Assembly (NCBI GenBank): GCA_029941825.1
Contig: JAPYTM010000008.1
Location: 1 to 14,632, forward strand
Source: Candidatus Nitrosopumilus sp.
Lineage (GTDB): Archaea; Thermoproteota; Nitrososphaeria; Nitrososphaerales; Nitrosopumilaceae
Reading direction: 5' to 3'
DNA length: 14,632 bases
The position numbers were made by a program, and so were the translations under genes. Shown piece after piece: positions 6,598 through 12,711 of this stretch; position 1 is the stretch's first letter; every line of letters begins with the position of its first letter. The notes under the pieces are model-generated. The model saw only the letters and a list, made by a program, of their open reading frames with translations. It was not told where the DNA came from and did no database searches.

Positions 6598-6792
6598 TTA
6601 TTTTTTTGAAGAAAGAAAAGATATTTCTTGTTCAACATTTTTTATTTGATCAATTGTGGTTGTTTTTAGTTTTTCAATGTCTTCAATTTCTTTTTTGGAT
6701 GGATCATCAATTAATTGAAAATCAAGATGCTTCAAAGTATTTAGATAGAAATCTCGTTGTTCTAGTAATTTTTCAATAATCATTTCAGACAA
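6598..6792 (-). CDS. 64-residue coiled-coil protein, unknown function
   Basis: A short, highly charged helical protein: IEKLLEQRDFYLNTLKHLDFQL, a DDPSKKE turn, then a second helix EIEDIEKLKTTTIDQIKNVEQEISFL. Heptad-like spacing of Ile/Leu suggests a helical hairpin or coiled-coil dimer. There is no membrane segment or Cys. TTG 6792 is chosen because a TATA-like TAAATA (6815-6820, minus strand) is centred 25-26 bases upstream. An ATG at 6783 would shorten the protein by three residues. It lies 47 bases upstream of the methyltransferase-like gene on the same strand and could be co-transcribed, although that gene has its own candidate promoter. The function is unknown. Confidence 0.6.
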   Translation of the reverse strand: MSEMIIEKLLEQRDFYLNTLKHLDFQLIDDPSKKEIEDIEKLKTTTIDQIKNVEQEISFLSSKK

Positions 6793-6814
6793 TAATGAAT
6801 GTGGTTACTTGATC

Positions 6815-6820
6815 TATTTA
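6815..6820 (-). promoter_or_regulatory. TATA-like box for the coiled-coil gene
   Basis: TAAATA on the minus strand lies about 26 bases upstream of TTG 6792. Spacing is the main evidence. Confidence 0.35.
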
Positions 6821-7020
6821 GAGATTAAACTAAAAAAAAGTTTTAGATAATTTATCAGTAATAAGAAACGAATTCGTCAACTTATGGTTAGTTATTGTGT
6901 AATTACCAATTCACTATACTCAATACAAGAATCAATATGTCATTGAGAGTAAAATTATCTACATTAACAGTAACCAAATTTTCCAAGGCCATTAACAAAA
7001 ATAATCAAAAAGCTGCAAAA

Positions 7021-7494
7021 ATGCGTCGTCAAAGAGGGTATAATTGGGAAGATACCATAGTAAAGAGGTTCAGAAAGACTGAAAACTGGAAAGCATTCAG
7101 ACTAGGATCCCCCAGTATTGCATTACCGGATGTATTAGCAATAAACAACAAAGAAAGTACAATATTTACTATTGAGGCAAAATCTGGAACAAGCACATCA
7201 CTTCCAGTTCCAGCAGACCAAATTGAGCGATGTTTAGAGTGGATTAAGACATTTAGTGTATATGAAGAAAAAAATGTACTTTTAGTATTCAAATTTCTTT
7301 CAAAAAAAAGAATAGGATTAGGAATATATGAAAATCGGGAATTAAGAGAATTTTTTAAAATTTGGGATGAATCTCTAGAAATTACAGATTGTGTATGTAC
7401 ATATGATGGGAAAATTTTTGCAAAAATTGACGGTAAACGAAAAGAAATATTTCTCAAAGAATGTAAAATGCCGTTTAAAACTAAACAAAGATAA
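7021..7494 (+). CDS. hjc: Holliday junction resolvase Hjc-like endonuclease
   Basis: The product is an archaeal Hjc-type nuclease of the PD-(D/E)xK fold, which cuts four-way DNA junctions during recombination and fork repair. From ATG 7021 (MRRQRGYNWED) the catalytic set is Glu10, Asp37 (SPSIALPD), and Glu52/Lys54 in the EAK triad (IFTIEAKSG). This is close to the family arrangement E9-D33-E46-K48 of characterised Hjc. GS precedes Asp37, as in the family, and VPADQIERCLEWI matches the helix after the core. This gives 157 residues, somewhat longer than classical Hjc (~120-140) because of a C-terminal KRKEIFLKECKMPFKTKQR extension. The frame is open upstream, with alternative starts ATG 6937 and TTG 6895 that would add 28 or 42 residues; neither has a well-placed TATA box. 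The start is therefore less certain than the function. Confidence 0.83.
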   Translation: MRRQRGYNWEDTIVKRFRKTENWKAFRLGSPSIALPDVLAINNKESTIFTIEAKSGTSTSLPVPADQIERCLEWIKTFSVYEEKNVLLVFKFLSKKRIGLGIYENRELREFFKIWDESLEITDCVCTYDGKIFAKIDGKRKEIFLKECKMPFKTKQR

Positions 7495-7549
7495 AAATTA
7501 AATTCATTGAATTTTCAAATCATTTTTTAAGGATAAAATGTAAGCATGT

Positions 7550-7999
7550 TTGTTGTCCAAAGATAATAACTCAGAACCATCTGAAATTAATACAGAGTCT
7601 CTACTAGAGACAATTTCTGATGCAGAAGTAAATTCTAGAATCAGTTTTGAGGAATTTACAGATGAAAGACTCTTGATTAGTCATGATTCTATGGGAACAA
7701 AACAGATGAAAATCAAAATAATTGAAGTGTCTGATGAAAACCAGCCACAAAAATGGAGGTTTGGTGACCGAGTTAAAGTAACAAAAATTCTTGTAACAAT
7801 TAGACATTTGACAACACAGCAAGTAGAAGAAGGAGAATTTGATATTGAGGCAATAGAGCGAGAAATACAAGAAAAAAGACATTACTCTTCAACAAATAGA
7901 TGGATTCCTGCAGAAGATATCAAAAACGGATATGTTATGAGAGATAAACACACTCGACTAATCAGTGATGCTGCAGCAATGGATTACATCATATTTTAG
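7550..7999 (+). CDS. Hypothetical 149-residue acidic protein
   Basis: No family is recognised. The N-terminus (SKDNNSEPSEINTESLLETISDAE) is acidic and probably disordered. The middle is beta-rich (ERLLISHD, MKIKIIEVSDENQ, WRFGDRVKVTKILVTIRHLTT) and could form a small barrel. The C-terminal part includes EIQEKRHYSSTNRWIPAEDIKNGYVMRDKHTRLISDAAAMDYIIF. The start is TTG 7550 or the adjacent TTG 7553; a TTTTTTAA element at 7523-7530 is centred about 25 bases upstream. The ATG at 7546 is in another frame and meets a stop. It stands alone between Hjc and a minus-strand gene. A nucleic-acid-binding barrel is a guess only. Confidence 0.6.
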   Translation: MLSKDNNSEPSEINTESLLETISDAEVNSRISFEEFTDERLLISHDSMGTKQMKIKIIEVSDENQPQKWRFGDRVKVTKILVTIRHLTTQQVEEGEFDIEAIEREIQEKRHYSSTNRWIPAEDIKNGYVMRDKHTRLISDAAAMDYIIF

Positions 8000-8039
8000 T
8001 AACATAATACATCAAACAGTAATTTGAAATAAATAAAAA

Positions 8040-8291
8040 TTATTTGATACCTAAATGTTGTTTTATTTTTCCAACATCTTCACCAACCATGGCAATTTGA
8101 CTACCTAGAGCCCAAAGTGAGTTTCGGGCCTGAATATTTTGGTTATTCAAGTATTTTACAAGGGTGATAGTAAATTTACTGTTGTTTGTCTTTTCAAGAT
8201 AAGAAATAATTTCACCAATCATTTGAGGGGGCATTCCATGATCTAATTTTTCAATTAGTTGTTTACATTCTTCATCATTTTGAATTTCCAT
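8040..8291 (-). CDS. Hypothetical 83-residue helical protein
   Basis: No family is recognised. From ATG 8291 the product is MEIQNDEECKQLIEKLDHGMPPQMIGEIISYLEKTNNSKF and so on, a set of short amphipathic helices ending VGKIKQHLGIK. It has one Cys and no membrane segment. In-frame ATG 8300 and GTG 8309 would extend it by three to six residues. ATG 8291 is preferred because a TATA-like TTTAACTA (8313-8320 on the minus strand) is centred about 26 bases away. It is transcribed divergently from the NTF2-like gene, with 85 bases between the starts, so the two may share a regulatory region. The function is unknown. Confidence 0.55.
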   Translation of the reverse strand: MEIQNDEECKQLIEKLDHGMPPQMIGEIISYLEKTNNSKFTITLVKYLNNQNIQARNSLWALGSQIAMVGEDVGKIKQHLGIK

Positions 8292-8312
8292 ATGGTACAT
8301 ACATCTCACTTT

Positions 8313-8320
8313 TAGTTAAA
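8313..8320 (-). promoter_or_regulatory. TATA-like box deciding the start of the 83-residue gene
   Basis: TTTAACTA on the minus strand is centred about 26 bases upstream of ATG 8291. It favours that ATG over the upstream ATG 8300 and GTG 8309. Confidence 0.35.
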
Positions 8321-8346
8321 GAAATTGGTTCTATTTTGGAATAATT

Positions 8347-8359
8347 TAATATAATAAAT
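8347..8359 (+). promoter_or_regulatory. TATA-like region for the NTF2-like gene
   Basis: A TTAATATAATAAA-like stretch is centred 24-26 bases upstream of ATG 8377. The surrounding DNA is all AT-rich, so the exact box is uncertain. Confidence 0.35.
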
Positions 8360-8376
8360 AAAAATCAAAAAATTAC

Positions 8377-8766
8377 ATGTCCAACAAAGAATTGGTAAAA
8401 CAGTTCTATGTTGCATTTAAAAATAAAGATGAATGTACATATCTAAAATTATGTGATGATGACATAGAATGGATTACATCTGAAGGAATGCCAAATGGTG
8501 GAATATACACAGGAAAAAAAGAAATATTTGAGAATTATTTTCCAAATATGTTGGCAAATTTTAAAGAGTTTCATGCAATTCCAGATCAAATTTTAGACTT
8601 GGGAAATTATATAATGGTTAATGGTAAATATAAAGGAGTTACAAAATATGATAAGAAATTAGATGTTTCTTTTTCACATGTATTTCTCATTAAAGAAAAT
8701 AAAATAAAACAATTCAGGCAATTTACAGATACACAAAAAATTCAAGATGTATTAAAAATATCATAA
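8377..8766 (+). CDS. SnoaL-like / NTF2 superfamily protein
   Basis: The 129-residue protein reads as an NTF2-like alpha+beta cone (SnoaL-like ketosteroid-isomerase superfamily). The N-terminal helix NKELVKQFYVAFKNKDECTYLKLCDDDIEWITSEG is typical, with a conserved acidic/Trp strand. GIYTGKKEIFENYFPNMLANF, a central YIMVNGKYKGVTK strand, and the FSHVFLIKENKIKQFRQFTDT sheet end follow. Such proteins range from isomerases and hydrolases to non-catalytic binding proteins; the fold does not reveal a substrate. ATG 8377 lies behind an AT-rich TATA-like region at the leaderless distance. It is divergent from the 83-residue gene, and no biosynthetic neighbour suggests a pathway. Confidence 0.75.
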   Translation: MSNKELVKQFYVAFKNKDECTYLKLCDDDIEWITSEGMPNGGIYTGKKEIFENYFPNMLANFKEFHAIPDQILDLGNYIMVNGKYKGVTKYDKKLDVSFSHVFLIKENKIKQFRQFTDTQKIQDVLKIS

Positions 8767-8804
8767 AAAATCACATGTCATTTATAATATTAAACGTGAT
8801 TTTT
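8766..8804 (+). terminator. Possible hairpin at the end of the NTF2-like gene
   Basis: AAAAATCAC (8766-8774) and GTGATTTTT (8796-8804) are perfect 9-bp inverted arms around a 21-base AT-rich loop. They begin at the last base of the stop codon, and the right arm ends in a T-run. This could act as a transcript-end structure. The long loop and AT composition keep confidence low. Confidence 0.3.
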
Positions 8805-8850
8805 CAAGAGTGAATAAATAGATCATTCAGGATCGAACAGCTAAAAAACA

Positions 8851-8857
8851 TTATAAA
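8851..8857 (+). promoter_or_regulatory. TATA box deciding the start at 8879
   Basis: TTATAAA is centred 25 bases before ATG 8879 and only 13 before the upstream in-frame TTG 8867. The canonical archaeal TATA-to-TSS distance therefore favours the ATG. Confidence 0.5.
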
Positions 8858-8878
8858 CAAAAGAATTTGAAAATATGT

Positions 8879-9196
8879 ATGAGTGCAAGAGAATTTGATG
8901 TAAACGGTACAGATTACAAAATTATGATTACAGAACAAATTATTGGTCAGGTGAATAATCTTAAAGAATTGTATAATGCAGCATATGAAGATCCTGAGAG
9001 TTTTGATGATGTCAGTGCAGAAATTTCAAGTACAATTAATGAAATTGCCAGTACAGTAGAGCCTCAAGCTGAAGACAGTGATCTGGATGGATTAATTCAA
9101 GAGATCATCAAAGCAGTTGACACAAAAGCAAACCAAATTGAAAAAGAATTACAAGCAAAGCCTAAAGCAACAAAGAAATCAAAGTCTAAAAAATAA
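8879..9196 (+). CDS. Hypothetical 105-residue acidic protein with basic Lys/Ser tail
   Basis: No family is recognised. From ATG 8879 the product begins MSAREFDVNGTDYKIMITEQI. The central part is strongly acidic (YEDPESFDDVSAEISSTINEIASTVEPQAEDSDLDG) with helical character. The protein ends in a helix and a basic tail, AKPKATKKSKSKK. The N-terminal strand-turn-strand (FDVNGTDYKIMI) is the only ordered-looking beta element. An in-frame TTG at 8867 would add four residues, but it lies too close to the TATA box. Acidic body plus basic tail suggests binding to nucleic acid or to another protein; this is inference. It stands alone, followed by a Cys-rich mini-gene on the same strand. Confidence 0.65.
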   Translation: MSAREFDVNGTDYKIMITEQIIGQVNNLKELYNAAYEDPESFDDVSAEISSTINEIASTVEPQAEDSDLDGLIQEIIKAVDTKANQIEKELQAKPKATKKSKSKK

Positions 9197-9236
9197 TCTT
9201 ATTTGACCTGAAATTTATAAAAAATTGTAGTATATC

Positions 9237-9243
9237 TTATATT
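9237..9243 (+). promoter_or_regulatory. TATA-like box for the 38-residue Cys-rich gene
   Basis: TTATATT is centred 25 bases before ATG 9265, the leaderless spacing. It supports both the existence and the start of this very short gene. Confidence 0.45.
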
Positions 9244-9264
9244 CTGAATAATTTTAACAATGCC

Positions 9265-9381
9265 ATGTCAAAAAGCTGTGAATGCGGTATTTGTGATCAT
9301 CATAGTGAATCAGAATGTATTGAAAAAGAATGCAAGTGTTGTTTAAATTTCCATGAAAGATCTGGCCCTAAACGAAAATAG
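9265..9381 (+). CDS. 38-residue Cys/His-rich mini-protein
   Basis: ATG 9265 opens a 38-residue frame with seven cysteines and three histidines. It reads SCECGICDHHSESEC near the start and KECKCCLNFHERSGPKRK at the end. The Cys/His density can only make sense as a metal-binding (zinc or iron) knot or a disulfide-rich peptide. It has no signal sequence, so a cytoplasmic metal-binding role is more likely. A TATA-like box sits 25 bases upstream. The gene converges on a second Cys-rich mini-gene 10 bases beyond its stop, and both share the pattern Cys-Gly with nearby Asp-His and a C-x-C end. The function is unknown. Antisense or alternative frames in this stretch lack such structure. Confidence 0.65.
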   Translation: MSKSCECGICDHHSESECIEKECKCCLNFHERSGPKRK

Positions 9382-9391
9382 TATTATTAGA

Positions 9392-9493
9392 TTAGTTTTT
9401 GTAACAACTACATTTCTTTGATGTATGTCTGAAACATCCAAACAGTCTATGATCTTTACATCCACATAATATACATTTTTTTTTATTAGTCAT
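9392..9493 (-). CDS. 33-residue Cys-rich mini-protein, coupled to the upstream helical gene
   Basis: On the minus strand ATG 9493 opens a 33-residue frame with six cysteines and two histidines: KKKCILCGCKDHRLFGC followed by FRHTSKKCSCYKN. Its start codon overlaps the stop of the upstream 124-residue gene as ATGA, a classic translational-coupling arrangement. That argues strongly that it is expressed. The pattern C-x-x-C-G-C-x-D-H ... C ... C-x-C resembles that of the convergent 38-residue mini-protein on the other strand, so the two may be distant paralogues or share a metal-binding fold. No function is known to me. Confidence 0.65.
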   Translation of the reverse strand: MTNKKKCILCGCKDHRLFGCFRHTSKKCSCYKN

Positions 9494-9864
9494 AACTTTT
9501 CAATTAACTCCTTAATATCATCCATCATATGTTTACCTTCTAACGCTTCCAATATTTTTAATCTCATATTTTTTACCCTGTTTAGATCATTAGAATAAAG
9601 TGGGGCCATAGTTTCAATCTCTTTTTCAAAATAATAGTTATCTAAATAATATTGAAATTTGGATTTTAATGTTTTAAAATCAGATGCAGGGATTTTATCA
9701 TCATCAATTTTTTTTAAAATAACTTTTATGAATCCATTAATTCTTAGATGTTCTTTTTTGATAATATCTAGATCACCGTAACTATCTTTGGTTTGTTTTA
9801 GAGTAGAGTGTGAATCAAGAATTTTAACAAGTATACTTTGCAAATATTCATTATATGTGACCAC
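9490..9864 (-). CDS. Hypothetical 124-residue all-helical protein
   Basis: No family is recognised. The protein is almost entirely helical and charged, with VTYNEYLQSILVKILDSHSTLKQTKDSY, LDIIKKEHLRINGFIKVILKKI, a FKTLKSKFQYYLDNYYFEKEIETMAPLY segment, and a C-terminal LKILEALEGKHMMDDIKELIEKL. A four-helix bundle is plausible. His/Glu residues occur, but not with the spacing of hemerythrin or ferritin sites that I could recognise. The start is GTG 9864, with a CTATAG element (9889-9894) centred about 27 bases upstream. It overlaps the Cys-rich mini-gene downstream (ATGA), so the two are probably made together. It is divergent from threonine synthase. Confidence 0.65.
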   Translation of the reverse strand: MVTYNEYLQSILVKILDSHSTLKQTKDSYGDLDIIKKEHLRINGFIKVILKKIDDDKIPASDFKTLKSKFQYYLDNYYFEKEIETMAPLYSNDLNRVKNMRLKILEALEGKHMMDDIKELIEKL

Positions 9865-9888
9865 TGTTATTTTTTAGAGTAATCCAAT

Positions 9889-9894
9889 CTATAG
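9889..9894 (-). promoter_or_regulatory. TATA-like box for the helical/Cys-rich gene pair
   Basis: CTATAG (identical on both strands) is centred 27 bases before GTG 9864. It is the best candidate for the minus-strand promoter in the divergent region. Confidence 0.35.
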
Positions 9895-9937
9895 TTTAGG
9901 AAAAATAGCTTGAGTTGTATGAAAATTACACATTTGC

Positions 9938-9946
9938 TTTAAATTA
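9938..9946 (+). promoter_or_regulatory. TATA-like box for threonine synthase
   Basis: TTTAAATTA is centred about 21 bases before ATG 9963 and 27 before ATG 9969. It rules out the upstream in-frame TTG 9915 and slightly favours ATG 9969. Confidence 0.4.
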
Positions 9947-9962
9947 TCACCATAGGGTTGTA

Positions 9963-11309
9963 ATGACAATGCAGAATGATGCTTTTCTCAAATGTATTGA
10001 TCCACGATGTGGTTTAGAGTATCCAATTAGTAGTACTAATGTCAAATGTGAAAAAGGACACATGTTAGATGTCAAATATAGTAAAAAACCATCAGAGAAT
10101 CTCAAAGAAGTTATTGTCAATAGGGGCAGAATGGATGGAGATGTAATTTTTAATGAAAGTGGAGTTTGGAAATTTCGTGAATTACTAAATTTTTGTCAAA
10201 TTGATACATTCAATGTTGAGGAGTGTTCAAAATATCTAGTATCACTAGATGGAGCTGAAGGACGACAATCAAAACCATACCACATGTCAAAAGCAGCTAA
10301 ATTTGTGGGGATTTCAAGTGAAAACTTTTGGTTACAACCTGAGGGGTATAATCCAAGTGGATCATTCAAAGATAATGGAATGGCAACAGCTGTAACTCAT
10401 GCTAAATTAGTTAATGCTAAAAAAATTGTTTGTGCATCTACAGGAAATACATCAGCAGCAGCTGGTATGTTTGCAGCAAATGAGGGAATTGATTGTGATG
10501 TATATATTCCAGCAGGGCAAATTGCACCAGGAAAACTAAGTCAAGCATATCAATTTGGTGCACAAATAATAGAAGTGGATGGAAATTTTGATGATGCATT
10601 AAAACAATCATTAGATGATGCCGAAAAGTTTGGAGGATATACAGTTAATTCAATTAACCCATTTAGAATAGAAGGACAAAAAACAATTCCATTTAGATCA
10701 TTAGAATATTTAAAATGGGAAGCACCAGATTGGATTGTATATCCAGGTGGAGCATTAGGAAATACATCTAGTTGTGGAAAAGCATTGATGGAGTTATATG
10801 AATGGGGTTGGATTAAAAAAATTCCCAGAATTGCAGTGATTAATGCAGAAGGTGCAAGTACATTATCTGATTTGTATAATGGTGAATTTGAAGGAGAAGA
10901 ATTACGATGGAATAAAGGAAATCCAAATTCAGAATTAATTAATAGATATTATTCTAATTTAGATGCAAAAAGTCTTAGACCCCATACTAAAGCTACTGCA
11001 ATCCAAATTGGAAGACCTGCAAATATCATGAAAGGTTTACGTGCATTGGAATTCACCAACGGTGTAGTAACCACGGTTTCTGATTCTGAAATGCTTGATG
11101 GAATGGCAGTTGTTGGACTAAATGGATTTGATTGTGAAATGGCATCAGGTGCAACAGTAGTTGGGATTAAAAAACTAATTTCTGAGGAAATAATTAAAAA
11201 AGATGATGTGGTGGTTGGAATCCTAACAGGTCGTCAAAAAGATGCAATGATTCCAGTAGATTATCACAGAAATCATAAAAACACATTTGCAATACCTCCA
11301 AAAAATTAA
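9963..11309 (+). CDS. thrC: Threonine synthase
   Basis: The product is a PLP-dependent enzyme that converts O-phospho-L-homoserine to threonine and phosphate, the last step of threonine synthesis. From ATG 9963 it has 448 residues. An N-terminal zinc-ribbon-like segment comes first (CIDPRCGLEYP, then CEKGH; Cys11, Cys16, Cys29, His33). The PLP lysine is Lys136 in NPSGSFKDNGM, followed by STGNTSAAAGMFAANEGIDCDVYIPAGQIAPGKLSQA. The phosphate/PLP loop is YPGGALGNTSSCGKAL, and VGILTGRQKDA lies near the C-terminus. This distinguishes it from threonine dehydratase and cysteine synthase. The longer frame from TTG 9915 lies ahead of the expected TSS; ATG 9969 is the main alternative start, two codons shorter. 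It is divergent from the helical protein gene, and no other threonine-pathway gene is adjacent. Confidence 0.92.
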   Translation: MTMQNDAFLKCIDPRCGLEYPISSTNVKCEKGHMLDVKYSKKPSENLKEVIVNRGRMDGDVIFNESGVWKFRELLNFCQIDTFNVEECSKYLVSLDGAEGRQSKPYHMSKAAKFVGISSENFWLQPEGYNPSGSFKDNGMATAVTHAKLVNAKKIVCASTGNTSAAAGMFAANEGIDCDVYIPAGQIAPGKLSQAYQFGAQIIEVDGNFDDALKQSLDDAEKFGGYTVNSINPFRIEGQKTIPFRSLEYLKWEAPDWIVYPGGALGNTSSCGKALMELYEWGWIKKIPRIAVINAEGASTLSDLYNGEFEGEELRWNKGNPNSELINRYYSNLDAKSLRPHTKATAIQIGRPANIMKGLRALEFTNGVVTTVSDSEMLDGMAVVGLNGFDCEMASGATVVGIKKLISEEIIKKDDVVVGILTGRQKDAMIPVDYHRNHKNTFAIPPKN

Positions 11310-11422
11310 CTTGTCATTTTAGGCTCAATTAATTTAATTTGGACATCTTAAGAGTTAAATCCAAGTTTTTAAAAATTAATAGTATCCAAAAGATGGTGTT
11401 AAAAAACTAAATGAGTAATAGG

Positions 11423-11430
11423 TATATTTA
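11423..11430 (+). promoter_or_regulatory. TATA box upstream of the CNNM/CBS gene
   Basis: TATATTTA is centred 31 bases before ATG 11458 and predicts a start of transcription near 11452, leaving a leader of about six bases. A GGAG at 11449-11452 sits five bases before the ATG like a Shine-Dalgarno, but may lie at or just upstream of the transcript start. Confidence 0.5.
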
Positions 11431-11457
11431 TTCTGAGAAAATTTTATTGGAGATGTT

Positions 11458-12711
11458 ATGGTAGAGTTATGGGTAGAAGCTGCAGCATTAGTAGTTCTAA
11501 TTGGATTGTCTGGATTTTTCAGCGGATTAGAAGTTGCACTAGTAGGAATAAGAAAATCTAAAGTTGTTCAACTATACAATGAAGGTAAGAAAGGGTCTAA
11601 GGCACTACACAAATTAAAAATGAATCCTAGTTGGATGATGTCAAGTGTTAACCTTGGCAATAACCTTGTAAATGTAGGTGCATCAGCTCTTGCAACTAGT
11701 ACTGCAATTAGATTATTTGGTAATGACGGATTGGGAATTGCAGTTGGGGTAATGACATTTTTAATTCTAGTCTTTGGTGAGATCACTCCAAAAACATATT
11801 GTAATGCAAATTCAACTAGAATCGCATTAAGGTATGCTCCGATATTATTAGCATTTAGTTATGTATTTTATCCAGTGGTTAAATTTTTTGAAATCATTAC
11901 AAAAGGTGTAGTAAAAATAACTGGAAGTAGTCATATTCCTCCCCCAATAACTGAAGAGGATATTAGAGGAGTGATTGATCAAGGATTGGAAGAAAAAGCT
12001 ATTGACAAAGATGAGATGGAATTAGTTCACGGTGCTCTAAAATTTGATGATACGGTGATTCGTTCAGTAATGACTCCAAGAACAAAAATGTTTTCACTAA
12101 ACTCCAAAATGTTGCTTGTTGAAGCATTGCCACAAATTAATCAGAAATGGTATTCAAGAATTCCAATATTCAAAGATACCGCAGATGATGTCGTAGGATT
12201 TATTCATGTTAGAGATGTACTCAAAGAGTTAGAAAAGGACAACAAAATGGTTACACTTGAAGAAATAGCAAGAAAACCTGTGTTTGCATCTCAAGAAAAA
12301 ATGGTAAGTTCTTTACTAAAAGAAATGAAAGGACGAAAAACACACATGGCAATTGTGATTGATGAACATGGTGGAGTTGAAGGATTAGTTACATTAGAAG
12401 ACTTGCTTGAGGAGATAGTAGGTGAAATAGAAGATGAAACAGATCTTACTAGACCTATAGGGTATGAAAGAATTGATCAAGATACAATAATTACAAATGG
12501 GGATATTGAAATTGATGTCATCAATGAAATTTTCAAAACAAAAGTTCCTGAAGGTGATGATTATGCATCATTGAATGGGTTACTTCATGAAAGATTACAA
12601 GATATTCCACAAGAAGGAGATAAGGTGGAAGTGGGTAATCTTAGGATAATTGTAGAAAAAGTTTCAAAAAATATACCTCAAAAAATCAGAATTGAAAGAA
12701 TAAGAAATTAA
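11458..12711 (+). CDS. CNNM/CBS-domain membrane protein (CorB/CorC-type, 'hemolysin-like')
   Basis: The 417-residue protein has the full CNNM architecture. A DUF21/CNNM membrane domain (~1-155) has helices at about 7-30 and 95-113 and further ones to ~150. It carries FFSGLEVALVGIRKSKV (20-36), the SSVNLGNNLVNVGASALATSTAI pore-region helix, and FGEITPKTY (106-114). A CBS pair follows: VMTPRTKMFSLN to VGFIHVRDVLKEL, then ARKPVFASQEKM to IVIDEHGGVEGLVTLEDLLEEIVGEIEDE. The C-terminal CorC/HlyC domain runs from ~335. Characterised archaeal and bacterial CorB/CNNM proteins export Mg2+ with ATP bound at the CBS domains, so divalent-cation export is the likely role. Older 'hemolysin' names are misleading. 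ATG 11458 is preceded by GGAG; another ATG at 11453 is out of frame. Its stop overlaps that of GAPDH. Confidence 0.9.
   Translation: MVELWVEAAALVVLIGLSGFFSGLEVALVGIRKSKVVQLYNEGKKGSKALHKLKMNPSWMMSSVNLGNNLVNVGASALATSTAIRLFGNDGLGIAVGVMTFLILVFGEITPKTYCNANSTRIALRYAPILLAFSYVFYPVVKFFEIITKGVVKITGSSHIPPPITEEDIRGVIDQGLEEKAIDKDEMELVHGALKFDDTVIRSVMTPRTKMFSLNSKMLLVEALPQINQKWYSRIPIFKDTADDVVGFIHVRDVLKELEKDNKMVTLEEIARKPVFASQEKMVSSLLKEMKGRKTHMAIVIDEHGGVEGLVTLEDLLEEIVGEIEDETDLTRPIGYERIDQDTIITNGDIEIDVINEIFKTKVPEGDDYASLNGLLHERLQDIPQEGDKVEVGNLRIIVEKVSKNIPQKIRIERIRN

Noticed and set aside
6868..6877. Perfect 10-bp palindrome ACGAATTCGT upstream of the Hjc-like gene
   Set aside because: Palindromes of this length are expected many times by chance in a window this size, and it is not at a core-promoter position.
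7029..7457. A 142-codon open frame antisense to the Hjc-like gene
   Set aside because: It mirrors the resolvase frame and has no family motifs; the plus-strand frame carries the full Hjc catalytic set.
9490..9864. Hemerythrin-like or ferritin-like metal site in the 124-residue helical protein
   Set aside because: Helical with scattered His/Glu, but without the HxxxE/ExxH spacings expected of either family.
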